64,000 bases of DNA from assembly GCF_026625845.1 (NCBI RefSeq), contig NZ_CP113066.1, positions 1,736,001 to 1,800,000 of the forward strand. The letters are read 5' to 3'. Made by a program: the position numbers and the translations under genes. This DNA is from Agrococcus sp. SL85. Its GTDB lineage: Bacteria; Actinomycetota; Actinomycetes; Actinomycetales; Microbacteriaceae. Positions 53,508 through 64,000 of the stretch are shown piece by piece (position 1 is the stretch's first letter; each line of letters begins with the position of its first letter). Below the pieces are notes generated by a model that searched no databases, was not told where the DNA came from, and worked only from the letters and a program-made list of their open reading frames with translations.

Positions 53508-54314
53508 TCAGGCGCCGAAGAGCCCCGGGAAGGTCGCGTAGGCCCACGGGTAGCCGACGAACACGGCGACGTCGATGAGGGTGTGCGCGACGATGAGCGG
53601 CACGAGGCGTCCCGTGCGCTGGTAGAGCCAGCCGAAGAGCAGCCCCATCGCGAAGTTCCCGACGAGCGCGGGCACGCCCTGGTACAGGTGGTAGACGCCG
53701 CGGAGCGCCGCGGTCGAGAGCAGGATCGCCCACGGTCCCCAGCCGAGCCGCCGCAGCCGCTCGAAGAGGTAGCCGACCACGATGACCTCCTCGGTGAGGC
53801 CGGCGCGGAGGGCCGAGAGCAGCAGCACGGGCACCGTGAACCAGTGCGCGTCGAGCGGCGAGGGCACGACCGCGACGGTGAGCCCCATCGCGCGGCCGGC
53901 GAAGTACAGGGCGAGGCCGGGCACGCCGATCACGAGCACCAGCGCCGTGCCCCAGCCCGCGTCGCGCAGCGGCCGCGCGCCGTCGATGCCGAGCGCCCCG
54001 AGGTGCGGTCGGCGCGCGCGCCACAGCAGCCAGCACACGAGCGCCACGGGCACGAGGTCGAGCGCGATGCCCGTGAGCTGGTACGCGAGGTCGAGCCACG
54101 AGCGGTCGGAGCGGGTGGGGTTGAGCGCCACCGTCTGCTCGCCGATGGGCGTCTCGCGCGTGGAGTAGTCGACGAACGACAGCACCGACCACAGGGCGCT
54201 CGCGCCGAGCGAGAGCAGCAGCACGATCCCGAGCTCCCACCAGAGCCGGCGCGCGGCGACGGGGGCCGGACGCGCGGGAACCACGGGGGAGCGGAGCGCC
54301 TCGCGATCGGTCAC
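53508..54314 (-). CDS. CPBP-family intramembrane (Abi-type) metalloprotease
   Basis: The product is 268 aa with about eight membrane segments. Motif 1 reads ALRAGLTEEVIVVGYLFERL with the Glu-Glu pair but without the usual Arg after it. Motif 2 is STAALRGVYHLYQGVPALVG with its His, and motif 4 is LVPLIVAHTLIDVAVFVG with His and Asp. The family includes Rce1-type prenyl-protein proteases and bacteriocin self-immunity proteins; the role here is unknown. The GTG at 54314 is preceded at 6 nt by TAGGAT, a leaderless start. Confidence 0.88.
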   Translation of the reverse strand: MTDREALRSPVVPARPAPVAARRLWWELGIVLLLSLGASALWSVLSFVDYSTRETPIGEQTVALNPTRSDRSWLDLAYQLTGIALDLVPVALVCWLLWRARRPHLGALGIDGARPLRDAGWGTALVLVIGVPGLALYFAGRAMGLTVAVVPSPLDAHWFTVPVLLLSALRAGLTEEVIVVGYLFERLRRLGWGPWAILLSTAALRGVYHLYQGVPALVGNFAMGLLFGWLYQRTGRLVPLIVAHTLIDVAVFVGYPWAYATFPGLFGA

Positions 54315-54320
54315 GGGCGC

Positions 54321-54326
54321 ATCCTA
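54321..54326 (-). promoter_or_regulatory. -10 box of the CPBP protease gene, leaderless type
   Basis: TAGGAT on the minus strand ends 6 nt before the GTG at 54314. Confidence 0.5.
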
Positions 54327-54533
54327 CGGCTGCGGGCCATGCGCGGGCGATGGGGCTCGGAACGGCGATCCATTGCGCGGCCGGGCACCTCGGCGCACCC
54401 GATCACGGTTCGGCACCGACTTGGTAACGATCTGGTTGCCTGGCCCGTGTCAGCCGCGACCCGCCACTACCGTGGCACTCATCCGGAGCACTGCGGCCGA
54501 TGGGCCGTGCGCTCACCTTGCACAGGAGGAACA

Positions 54534-56369
54534 TTGAGGATCAAGCGATTCGCTGCGGGCGGCGTGCTGCTCGCGACGAGCGCTCTCGTCCTGTCCGCTT
54601 GCGCGCCGACCACGGCGCCTGGTGCGGACATCGTCGAGGGCTCGTCGATCACGGCGGCGTGGAACCAGCCGTTCTACTCGGCCAACGGCAACACGTCGTT
54701 CGGCAACGCCACCGCGAACAACAACATCAACTACATGACCTACTCGGGGTTCTCGTTCTACGACAACACCCCCGAGCTCCAGCAGGACACCACCTTCGGC
54801 ACGTACGAGCTCGTGTCCGAGGACCCGCTGCAGGTCCAGTACACGATCACCGACGGCAACCAGTGGAGCGACGAGGTCCCGGTCGACGCCGCGGACATGC
54901 TCCTCAACTGGGCGGCGCTGTCGGGCGCGTTCAACACGGCCGACTTCGACCCGGCCGAGTTCCAGGACCCGGAGACCGGTGAGTTCACCACCGACTTCCC
55001 CGAGGGCACGGTCTTCTTCGACTCGGGCGCCACGCCCACGTCGGGCCTCGGCCTCGTCCAGGACACGCCGGAGATCAACGAGGACGGCCGCGGCCTCCTC
55101 ATGACGTACACCGACTTCTACGTCGACTGGGAGCTCGCCATGACCGGCGCCGGCCTCCCGGCGCACGTCATCGCCATGAACGCCCTCGGCATCGAGGACC
55201 CGATGGAGGCCAAGCAGGCCGTCATCGACGCCATCCAGAACGAGGACCTCGAGGTCATCGGCCAGCTGGCGGCGTACTGGAACACGGGCTTCAACTTCAC
55301 CGAGATGCCGACCGACACGTCGGTCCTCACGGCCAACGGCCCGTACATGATCACGGACTTCGTGGCCGACCAGTACATCACGCTGAGCGCCAACGAGAAC
55401 TACGTCGGCGACCACCAGCCGCAGGTCGAGACCATCACGGTCCGCTTCATCACGGACGCCATGGCGGCCGTGACGGCGCTCCAGAACGGCGACGTCGACA
55501 TCATCCAGCCGCAGGCGACCGCCGACGTGCGCGCCGCGCTCGACGGCACCGACGGCATCACCGTCCAGTACGGCGAGGGCGCGACCTACGAGCACATCGA
55601 CCTGCAGTTCGACCAGTCGAAGAACCCGGGCGTCTTCGAGACGCTCGAGGCTCGCCAGTCGTTCCTCATGACGGTGCCCCGCCAGGAGATCGTCGACCGC
55701 CTCATCGTCCCGCTGAACCCGGAGGCCACGGTCCGCAACTCGGCCGTCTTCGTCCCCGGCGCCGAGGGCTACGACGAGTCGGTGGAGACCTCGGGCATCA
55801 ACGAGATGTACGGCGAGGTCGACATCGAGCAGGCCACCGCGCTGCGCGAGCAGGCGGGCATCGAGGAGGGCGCTGAGGTCTGCCTCCTCTTCGCCTCGAC
55901 GAACCCCCGCCGCGTGCAGGAGTTCGAGCTCATCCGCGAGTCGGCCGCGCAGGCCGGCTGGTCGGTGACGGACTGCTCGTCGCCCGAGTGGGGCGGCCTC
56001 CTCGGCGCTCCCGGCGTGTACGACGCCTCGCTGTTCGGCTGGCAGTCGACGTCGCTCGGCGTCGCCTCGGTCGGCCCGAACTTCGAGACCGGCGGCATCA
56101 ACAACCTGTCCTACTACTCCAACGAGGAGATGGACGCGGTCGTCGCCGAGCTCAACACGACGGTCGACACCGACCGCCAGATGGAGCTCCTCATGGAGAT
56201 CGACCGCATCCTCGTCGAGGACGCGTTCGGCCTGACCATCTTCCAGTTCCCCGAGGTCACGGCCTTCAGCGACCGCATCACGAACATCGAGTCGTCGCCG
56301 CTGGCCCCCACGATCTTCTGGAACGTGTGGGACTGGGAGCCGACGGAGACGAACGTCACCGAGGGCTGA
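54534..56369 (+). CDS. ABC transporter family substrate-binding lipoprotein (oligopeptide type)
   Basis: The product is 611 aa. The start is TTG at 54534, chosen because AGGAGG lies 6 nt upstream and the signal peptide RIKRFAAGGVLLATSALVLS begins there. The lipobox is LSAC. The mature protein has the DppA/OppA fold pattern with VPVDAADMLLNWAALSGAFN and a C-terminal SSPLAPTIFWNVWDW. Codon use is biased to the C-ending codons of highly expressed genes. A strong hairpin downstream probably limits read-through into the permeases, giving excess binding protein. The paralogue lies at 51688. Confidence 0.93.
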   Translation: MRIKRFAAGGVLLATSALVLSACAPTTAPGADIVEGSSITAAWNQPFYSANGNTSFGNATANNNINYMTYSGFSFYDNTPELQQDTTFGTYELVSEDPLQVQYTITDGNQWSDEVPVDAADMLLNWAALSGAFNTADFDPAEFQDPETGEFTTDFPEGTVFFDSGATPTSGLGLVQDTPEINEDGRGLLMTYTDFYVDWELAMTGAGLPAHVIAMNALGIEDPMEAKQAVIDAIQNEDLEVIGQLAAYWNTGFNFTEMPTDTSVLTANGPYMITDFVADQYITLSANENYVGDHQPQVETITVRFITDAMAAVTALQNGDVDIIQPQATADVRAALDGTDGITVQYGEGATYEHIDLQFDQSKNPGVFETLEARQSFLMTVPRQEIVDRLIVPLNPEATVRNSAVFVPGAEGYDESVETSGINEMYGEVDIEQATALREQAGIEEGAEVCLLFASTNPRRVQEFELIRESAAQAGWSVTDCSSPEWGGLLGAPGVYDASLFGWQSTSLGVASVGPNFETGGINNLSYYSNEEMDAVVAELNTTVDTDRQMELLMEIDRILVEDAFGLTIFQFPEVTAFSDRITNIESSPLAPTIFWNVWDWEPTETNVTEG

Positions 56370-56423
56370 TCCCCACCACCGCCCGGAGCCTGACGCCCTG
56401 CTAGGGTGATCTGGTTTCAGGCA

Positions 56424-56457
56424 GAGGGGCGCCGAGCCGCCTGGCTCGGCGCCCCTC
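56424..56457 (+). terminator. Hairpin between binding protein and permeases (partial terminator)
   Basis: Perfect 15-bp arms GAGGGGCGCCGAGCC (56424-56438) and GGCTCGGCGCCCCTC (56443-56457) enclose the tetraloop GCCT. It lies 54 bp after the lipoprotein stop and 76 bp before the permease start. It could also stabilise the upstream mRNA. Confidence 0.8.
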
Positions 56458-56533
56458 GCATGAACAGGCACAGGCCGCTCGATCAGCGGCTCGCGTGCTT
56501 CCCCCCACCGACCGGACCCAAGGAGGCGAACCG

Positions 56534-58105
56534 GTGGCGACATTCATCGTCAGGCGCCTGATCGCAGCGGTGCTGATCCTGCTCGCAGCGACCTTCCTCA
56601 TGTACAACATGGTTGCCCTCTCGGGCGACCCGCTCGAGGACCTGCGCGGCGTGCAGACCCCGCAGACCCAGCAGCTCATCGAGGCGCGCATCCGCCTCCT
56701 GAACCTCGACGTGCCCCCTCCGCTGCGCTACTTCATCTGGCTCAGCGGCATCGGCGGCTGCTTCATCGGCCAGTGCGACTTCGGCATGACGGTGCAGCAG
56801 CAGCCCGTGCTGAACGTGCTGCTCAACTCGATGGACCAGACGCTCCGCCTCGTGACCGTCGCGACCGTCATCGCGATCATCCTCGGCATCACGATCGGCA
56901 TCACGACCGCGCTGCGCCAGTACTCGGCGTACGACTACAGCATCACGCTCGTGTCGTTCCTCTTCTTCTCGCTGCCGATCTTCTGGTTCGCGGTGCTGCT
57001 CAAGCAGTTCCTCGCCATCGGCGCGAACGACTGGCTCCAGACAGGCGGTCAGATCCACTGGTGGGTCATCGCCCTCGTCGCGCTCGTCTCCGGCCTCTTC
57101 TGGATGTCGGTGCTCGGCGGCGACGTGCGCAGGAAGGCCATCACGTTCGTCCTCGGCACCGTCGCCGCGGGCCTGCTGCTGTGGTACATGAGCGCGACCG
57201 GCTGGTTCCTCAACCCGCGCTTCATCCTGTTCGGGCTCGACTTCACGATCGTCGCGATCGGCGTCTTCTTCGTCGCGATCGCGCTCATCGTCGTCGCGAT
57301 CCTCGCGGGCTTCAAGCGCAAGCGCTCCCTCTGGATCGCGCTCGGCGTCGCGGGCCTCGGCCTCGCGCTGTACTACCCGGTGAACTACTACCTGTTCAAC
57401 CCGTCGGTCGTCGGCATGACGTTCTGGCTCATGGCGGCGCTCGCGATCGTCACGGTGCTCGTCGGCGTCGGCATCGGCCACCTCTTCGGCGGCGACAACA
57501 AGGCCACGAACCGCAAGGTCGGCGGCTGGGTCGCGTTCCTCGTCGGGGCCATCATGGTCGTCGACCGGCACATGCAGCTGTGGCAGGCCTACTCGCAGTC
57601 GGGCTTCATCCGCGGCCGGCCGATCGCCACGATCGGCGCGGGCAACCCCGGGTTCGCCGACTCGTCGTTCTTCGTGCAGGGCGTCGACTCGTTCACGCAC
57701 CTGCTGCTGCCCTCGATCGCGCTCTGCGTCATCTCCTTCGCCGGCTACACGCGCTACACCCGCGCGAGCCTGCTCGAGGTCATGAACCAGGACTACATCC
57801 GCACGGCGCGCGCGAAGGGCCTGACGGAGCGCACGGTCGTCGTCCGCCACGCCTTCCGCAACGCGCTCATCCCGATCACGACGATCGTCGCGTTCGACAT
57901 CGCGGGCATCATCGGCGGCGCCGTCATCACCGAGCGCGTGTTCGCGTGGACCGGCATGGGCTCGATGTTCCAGAACGGCCTCGACCGGGTCGACCCGAAC
58001 CCCGTGATGGCGTTCTTCCTCGTCACCGGCGCGCTCGCGCTCCTGTTCAACCTGCTGGCCGACATCGCCTATGCGGCCCTCGACCCCCGGATCCGGGTGA
58101 GCTGA
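56534..58105 (+). CDS. Oligopeptide ABC permease (DppB-like) with an extra membrane insert
   Basis: The product is 523 aa from GTG with AGGAGGCGAACC upstream. The N-terminus FIVRRLIAAVLILLAATFLM and C-terminal EAA loop (ASLLEVMNQDYIRTARAKG, then VVRHAFRNALIPI) are DppB-type. Ordinary DppB is about 310-340 aa. Here about 200 residues with five or six additional membrane segments (for example HWWVIALVALVSGLFWMSV and FTIVAIGVFFVAIALIVVAI) are inserted between the second and third core segments. The rest of the importer follows: DppC-like permease overlapping by 1 bp, then ATPase. Confidence 0.9.
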   Translation: MATFIVRRLIAAVLILLAATFLMYNMVALSGDPLEDLRGVQTPQTQQLIEARIRLLNLDVPPPLRYFIWLSGIGGCFIGQCDFGMTVQQQPVLNVLLNSMDQTLRLVTVATVIAIILGITIGITTALRQYSAYDYSITLVSFLFFSLPIFWFAVLLKQFLAIGANDWLQTGGQIHWWVIALVALVSGLFWMSVLGGDVRRKAITFVLGTVAAGLLLWYMSATGWFLNPRFILFGLDFTIVAIGVFFVAIALIVVAILAGFKRKRSLWIALGVAGLGLALYYPVNYYLFNPSVVGMTFWLMAALAIVTVLVGVGIGHLFGGDNKATNRKVGGWVAFLVGAIMVVDRHMQLWQAYSQSGFIRGRPIATIGAGNPGFADSSFFVQGVDSFTHLLLPSIALCVISFAGYTRYTRASLLEVMNQDYIRTARAKGLTERTVVVRHAFRNALIPITTIVAFDIAGIIGGAVITERVFAWTGMGSMFQNGLDRVDPNPVMAFFLVTGALALLFNLLADIAYAALDPRIRVS

Positions 58106-59253
58106 TGACCACGAACATCCCGCAGACCAACGAGCCGCACGTCACCGACGCCGAGGCCAACCTCGAGCTCAAGGAGATCGAGGGCCTCAGCCAGGGCCAG
58201 ATCGTCCGGAAGCGGTTCTTCCGCCACCTGGGCGCGGTCGTGTCGATGGTCGTGCTCGCGCTCATCGTCATCCTCGCCTTCACGTCGGTCGGCATCTCCG
58301 CCGGCCCCGTGCGGATCCCCGGCTGGTGGCCGTACACCTGGTTCGAGAACCCCGCGCCCGTCAACGGCGGCACGCCCTCGCTCCAGCACCCCTTCGGGCA
58401 GGACACCATCGGCAAGGACCTGTTCGCGGTCGTCATGCGCGGCACGCAGCAGTCGCTGATGATCATGGTGCTCGTGGGCCTCATCGGCGGCACGATCGGC
58501 ATCGTCATCGGCTCGCTCGCCGGGTTCTTCCGCGGCATCACCGACGCGATCCTGATGCGCTTCACCGACATCATCATCACGATCCCGTTCATCGTGATCG
58601 GTGCGGTCATCGGCTCGACCTTCGGCAAGCTCGGCGCGTTCATCCTGGCGCTCGTGCTCGGCCTCTTCTCGTGGACGGGCCTCGCCCGTCTCGTGCGCGG
58701 CGAGTTCCTCTCGCTCCGCGAGCGCGAGTTCGTCGACGCCGCGCGCGTCGCCGGGGCCTCGAACGGCCGGATCATCTTCAAGCACATCCTGCCGAACGCC
58801 ATGGGCGTCATCATCGTCAACACGACGCTGCTCATGGCCGGCGCGATCCTCGCCGAGACGGCGCTGTCGTACCTCGGCTACGGCGTGCAGGCGCCCGACA
58901 CCTCGCTCGGCCTCATCATCAGCCAGAACCAGGAGGCGTTCCAGACGCGTCCGTGGCTCTTCTGGTGGCCCGGCCTGTTCATCATCACGATCGCCCTGTG
59001 CATCAACTTCATCGGCGACGGCCTGCGCGACGCGTTCGACCCGCGCCAGAAGCGGATGCCCTCGGAGCGCGCGATGGCGAAGGCCGCCGCGGGCAACGCG
59101 GTCGCTGCGGACGCCGCGGTGCTCCGCGGCCACGAGGCCGACGACCCCGCGCGCGCCGACGTCGACCCCGGCCAGGCGCCCGGCCCCGACGCTCGCGGTC
59201 CCCGCACCGCGGGCGACGCGGCGGGCGACGGCCCCCAGGCCGACCGGAGCTGA
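58105..59253 (+). CDS. Oligopeptide ABC permease (DppC-like)
   Basis: The product is 382 aa. The N-terminal cytoplasmic part is typical of DppC (QIVRKRFFRHLGAVVSMVVL), followed by the periplasmic loop HPFGQDTIGKDLFAVVMRGT. The EAA loop is EFVDAARVAGASNGRIIFKH. A polar Ala/Asp/Pro tail of about 60 residues is extra. The ATG lies in the stop of the DppB-like gene (TGATG). The ATPase gene of the system begins 667 bp later, beyond an inverted PH-domain gene. Confidence 0.93.
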   Translation: MTTNIPQTNEPHVTDAEANLELKEIEGLSQGQIVRKRFFRHLGAVVSMVVLALIVILAFTSVGISAGPVRIPGWWPYTWFENPAPVNGGTPSLQHPFGQDTIGKDLFAVVMRGTQQSLMIMVLVGLIGGTIGIVIGSLAGFFRGITDAILMRFTDIIITIPFIVIGAVIGSTFGKLGAFILALVLGLFSWTGLARLVRGEFLSLREREFVDAARVAGASNGRIIFKHILPNAMGVIIVNTTLLMAGAILAETALSYLGYGVQAPDTSLGLIISQNQEAFQTRPWLFWWPGLFIITIALCINFIGDGLRDAFDPRQKRMPSERAMAKAAAGNAVAADAAVLRGHEADDPARADVDPGQAPGPDARGPRTAGDAAGDGPQADRS

Positions 59254-59261
59254 CGTTGCTG

Positions 59262-59864
59262 CTAGCGGATCAGCAGTCCCGCGGCGGCGAGCGCCGCGGG
59301 CACGGCGACGAGCGCGATCGACGGCCAGTGCCAGGTGCGCGTCGCCGTCGCCGCGTCGTCGAGGCGGCCCTCGTCGCGCAGCTCCTCCCAGTGGGAGCGC
59401 GTGACGTGGGCGGCCGCGCCCGACACGCTGTGGATCGAGTCGCCGGGGCGGATGCCGCCGCCGACCAGGCTCGACTCGCGCGCGAGGCGGATGTCGTCGC
59501 GGGTGATGCGCGCGACGCCGTAGCGGCTCGGCGCCGGAGCGGCGAAGGCCGTGACGGTGCCGCGGTCGGTGCGCAGCTCGAGCGCCCACTTCGTGTCGAT
59601 GCGGCGGATCGCGCCCCACGGCACCTGCCAGGTGGCGAGCGGGTTCACGACCCGCACGCCGACCTGGTCGATGACGACGCGCGGGCGCCACATGAGCACC
59701 CAGGTGGCGGTCGCGCCCAGCAGCGGCCACCCCAGCAGCCACAGCGATGCGGCGGGGTCGGGGGAGAGCAGCAGGCTCACCACCGCTCCTGCCATGAGCA
59801 GACCGATCACCACCGTGATCACTCGGCCGAAGGACGATCGGAACTCCGCACGCTGGTAGGCCAC
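59262..59864 (-). CDS. PH-domain-like membrane protein
   Basis: The product is 200 aa from GTG. Two N-terminal membrane segments (RVITVVIGLLMAGAVVSLLL and LWLLGWPLLGATATWVLMWR) are followed by a bacterial PH-like beta domain with PRVVIDQVGVRVVNPLATWQ and VPWGAIRRIDTKWALELRT. One more membrane helix lies at the C-terminus. The function is unknown. It lies on the opposite strand inside the ABC transporter operon, so the permeases and the ATPase must use separate promoters or read through its antisense. Confidence 0.75.
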   Translation of the reverse strand: MAYQRAEFRSSFGRVITVVIGLLMAGAVVSLLLSPDPAASLWLLGWPLLGATATWVLMWRPRVVIDQVGVRVVNPLATWQVPWGAIRRIDTKWALELRTDRGTVTAFAAPAPSRYGVARITRDDIRLARESSLVGGGIRPGDSIHSVSGAAAHVTRSHWEELRDEGRLDDAATATRTWHWPSIALVAVPAALAAAGLLIR

Positions 59865-59920
59865 CCCACAAGTCTCGCAGACACGATCTGCACCCCGGAC
59901 ACCGCAGGAGAGGAGCTCCC

Positions 59921-61726
59921 GTGACCGACACGGCAGCCGCACCCGTCGCAGAGCGCGACGTCATCCTGGAGGCCAGCGGCCTCGACGTCGACTTCTGGGT
60001 CGACGGCACCTTCTACCCCGCCGTCAAGGGCGCCGAGTTCGCGGTCCGCGCGGGCGAGGTGCTCGCGATCGTCGGCGAGTCGGGCTCCGGCAAGTCGACG
60101 ACCGCCATGGCGCTCGTGGGCCTGCTGCCGCCGAACGCGCGCACGCGCGGCTCGGTGCGGCTCAAGGGCCAGGAGATCCTGGGCATCCCCGCCCGCGACC
60201 TCCGCTCGATCCGCGGCAAGGAGATCGCGGTCATCTTCCAGGAGCCGATGACGGCGCTCAACCCGGTCTACACGATCGGCTTCCAGATCATGGAGGCGCT
60301 GCGCAGCCACTTCGACCTGACGCCCGCGCAGGCGAAGGAGCGCGCGATCGAGCTGATCGCGAAGGTCGAGATCCCCGACCCGCCGACCGCCTTCAACAAG
60401 TACCCGCACCAGCTCTCGGGCGGCCAGCGCCAGCGCGCGATGATCGCGCAGTCGCTCGCGTGCGACCCCTCGCTGCTCATCGCCGACGAGCCCACCACGG
60501 CCCTCGACGTGACGGTGCAGGCCGAGGTGCTCGACCTCATGCGCAAGCTCAAGGACGACCTCGGCTCCGCGGTCATCCTCATCACGCACGACATGGGCGT
60601 CGTGGCCGACCTCTCCGACCGCATCATCGTGATGCGCAACGGCGAGATGGTCGACCGCGGCACCGCGCTCGACGTGTTCCAGCGCCCGAGCCACGGGTAC
60701 ACGAAGGAGCTCCTCGCGGCGGTCCCGTACCTCGGCGTGCACGAGGACCGCACGGGCCGCGCCTTCGAGGCCTCGAAGGTGTCGGACGCGGTCGAGCCGG
60801 TGCTCCGCTTCGAGGACGTCGTGATCGAGTACCCGAAGCGCGGTCGCGTGCCCGCGTTCCGCGCGGCCGAGGACATCAACCTCTCGGTGTACCCGGGCGA
60901 GATCGTCGGCCTCGTCGGCGAGTCGGGCTCCGGCAAGACGACGCTCGGCCGGGCGGCGATCGGCCTCCTGCCGATCACGCAGGGCCGCCTCGTCGCGGCG
61001 GGCACCGACATCTCGGCCGCGTCGATGCGCGACCTGAAGCCGCTGCGCGAGAAGACGGGCATCGTCTTCCAGGACCCCTCGTCGTCGCTCAACCCGCGCA
61101 TGCCGATCGGCGAGTCGATCGGCGAGCCGATCCTGCTCTCGCGCCGCGACGCGAAGGACCCGATCTCGGCGAAGGAGCTCGACAAGCGCGTGCAGGAGCT
61201 GCTCTCGTCGGTGGAGCTGCCGGTCTCGTACCGCAACCGCTACCCGCACGAGCTCTCCGGCGGCCAGAAGCAGCGCGTCGGCATCGCCCGCGCGCTCGCG
61301 CTCGCGCCCGAGCTGCTCATCGCCGACGAGCCCACCTCGGCGCTCGACGTGTCGGTGCAGGCGCGCTTCCTCGAGCTGCTCACGAACATCCAGCGCGAGC
61401 TGCAGTTCGCGTGCCTGTTCATCAGCCACGACCTCGCGGTCGTCGACTCGCTCGCGCACCGCATCGCGGTGATGCGGAAGGGCCGCATCGTCGAGGAGGG
61501 CACGCGCGACGAGATCCTGCGCAAGCCGCGCGAGGAGTACACGCGCCGCCTCATCTCGGCCGTGCCGCTGCCCGACCCCGTCGCGCAGGCGGAGCGCCGC
61601 GAGGCGCGTCGCGCCAGCCCGACGCATCCATCGCGCCGGGCCCGCGCCCGGCCGCCGCGGCCGCCCGGTAGACTGGGCGGCCGCGGCGCATTCTGCCGCC
61701 ACTCCCTCTCCTCGGAAGGCTCCGCC
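59921..61726 (+). CDS. Oligopeptide ABC transporter ATPase (DppD-DppF fused); no stop before typA
   Basis: About 565 conserved residues form two ABC domains. The first has Walker A VGESGSGKST (51-60), Q-loop FQEPMTALNP, signature LSGGQRQRAM and Walker B LLIADEPTTALD; the second has VGESGSGKTTLGR, FQDPSSSLNP, LSGGQKQRVG and LLIADEPTSALD. The conserved part ends near EEYTRRLISAVPLPDPVAQA (about 61590). The frame then stays open through an Arg/Pro-rich stretch and into typA, ending at 63628. If one base were missing near 61600-61625, the gene would end at the TAG at 61669-61671. It starts at GTG 59921 with GGAGAGGAG upstream. Confidence 0.9.
61669..61674 (+). promoter_or_regulatory. -10 box of typA
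   Basis: TAGACT lies 52 nt upstream of the typA ATG, flanked by a GGCCGCC/GGCGGCC inverted repeat. It suggests that typA has its own promoter even though the upstream frame runs on. Confidence 0.45.
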
Positions 61727-63628
<1,902 letters not shown>

Positions 63629-63637
63629 CCCGCCTCC

Positions 63638-63783
63638 GAGCGGTCGCTCCCGCCTTCGCGGGTCCCCGAGCGGTCGCTCCCGCCCACGAGACCCGTTGAG
63701 CGGTCGTTCCGGCCCGTGTGGGCCCTTGAGCGGTCACGAACGGCTGCGCGCACGTATGCGCGACAGCCGTTCGTGACCGCTCA
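63638..63783. repeat. Intergenic repeat element 4: GAGCGGTC core every 30 bp, capped by a 26-bp hairpin
   Basis: The octamer GAGCGGTC begins at 63638, 63668, 63698 and 63728, exactly 30 bp apart, with filler that varies between copies. The fourth copy opens a hairpin: TGAGCGGTCACGAACGGCTG (63727-63746) pairs with its perfect inverse (63764-63783), and the inner CGCGCA/TGCGCG (63747-63752, 63757-63762) extends the stem around loop CGTA with one bulged A. It lies between typA and a convergent gene, so it is probably a bidirectional terminator. The 19-mer GAGCGGTCACGAACGGCTG recurs in element 3. Confidence 0.85.
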
Positions 63784-63807
63784 GCGCTCCATGGGGCGGT
63801 GGCCAGC

Positions 63808-64000
63808 TCAGCGTCCGGCGCGGGCGAGCACGCGCTCGGCCGTGCGCGTCGCATGGGCATCGACGATCTGCGCCAGCACGGCGGATCGGCGCAGCCGGAG
63901 ATCGGCCTTCGTGATGCGGATCACGAGCCAGCCCTCCGCGGCCAGCCTGCGCAGCCGGCGGACGTCGCGGTCGTCCTGCGCGTCGTCGAGCCGATGGTGC
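63808..64000 (-). CDS. DUF559/Vsr-like endonuclease-fold protein, C-terminal part
   Basis: The window ends inside this minus-strand gene. The last 64 residues are visible, with stop TGA at 63808-63810. HHRLDDAQDDRDVRRLRRLA followed by EGWLVIRITKADLRLRRSAV is the typical end of DUF559 (restriction-endonuclease-like fold) proteins, in which D-x-x-R-x-x-x-L-x-x-x-G-W-x-V-x-R repeats. The catalytic Asp/Glu residues lie upstream, outside the window. Such genes are common in Microbacteriaceae with no known role. Confidence 0.75.
   Translation of the reverse strand, partial: HHRLDDAQDDRDVRRLRRLAAEGWLVIRITKADLRLRRSAVLAQIVDAHATRTAERVLARAGR

Overview
This is a contiguous piece of a very GC-rich actinobacterial chromosome. 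Strong G/C third-position bias, frequent GTG starts, many short TANNNT boxes exactly 6-8 nt before start codons (leaderless transcription), a complete Mrp antiporter operon and DUF3072/DUF2945 genes all fit the family Microbacteriaceae. The general look is Agrococcus-like, but the genus is a guess from gene content and was not tested. No rRNA, tRNA or CRISPR array was seen.

Layout. 1-130 is the tail of a VOC protein; 455-1528 is ychF. About 1583-6190 is a lower-GC insert bracketed by near-identical 22-bp direct repeats. It carries an N-terminally truncated tyrosine integrase and six small genes of unknown role, including an NYN-domain nuclease, all on the minus strand. 6308-17967 is ordinary accessory chromosome: serine hydrolase, ECF sigma factor, DksA/TraR zinc finger, FAD oxidoreductase, GNAT, ArfB-type peptidyl-tRNA hydrolase, ABC-F ATPase, alpha/beta hydrolase, and an unusual condensation-domain/GNAT fusion. 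18030-23305 is a probable amine or lysine catabolic locus: Lrp regulator, class III aminotransferase, universal stress protein and APC permease, divergent from a saccharopine-dehydrogenase-like enzyme. 23412-36772 holds an SDR, small DUF genes, ZIP transporter, SNF2 helicase, methyltransferase, DsbA-like protein, K+ channel, CDP-alcohol transferase, MFS pump and a LOG-family protein. 36841-40993 is sbcCD. 41092-47191 is mrpACDEFG. 47225-51688 is a glycine riboswitch and gcvTHP, translationally coupled to a peptide-binding lipoprotein. 54534-61726 is an oligopeptide ABC transporter. 61727-63628 is typA/bipA.

The most striking pattern is that nine genes are broken by thirteen single-base insertions, and all thirteen sit in the same tetranucleotide: AGCT is read as AGCCT (AGGCT on the other strand). 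Removing the extra base restores the conserved frame every time. The extra base occurs in both coding orientations, so this is a DNA-level or sequencing-level effect and not programmed translation. The first suspect is consensus error at a modified motif in a long-read assembly.

The second pattern is a set of intergenic elements built from a short GAGCGG-type core. The core repeats at a fixed period (about 20 or 30 bp) with variable filler and is usually capped by a near-perfect hairpin containing the core. They lie at 3' ends of genes at about 0.2, 14.4, 35.5 and 63.7 kb. A third oddity is that the oligopeptide ABC ATPase frame has no stop before typA.
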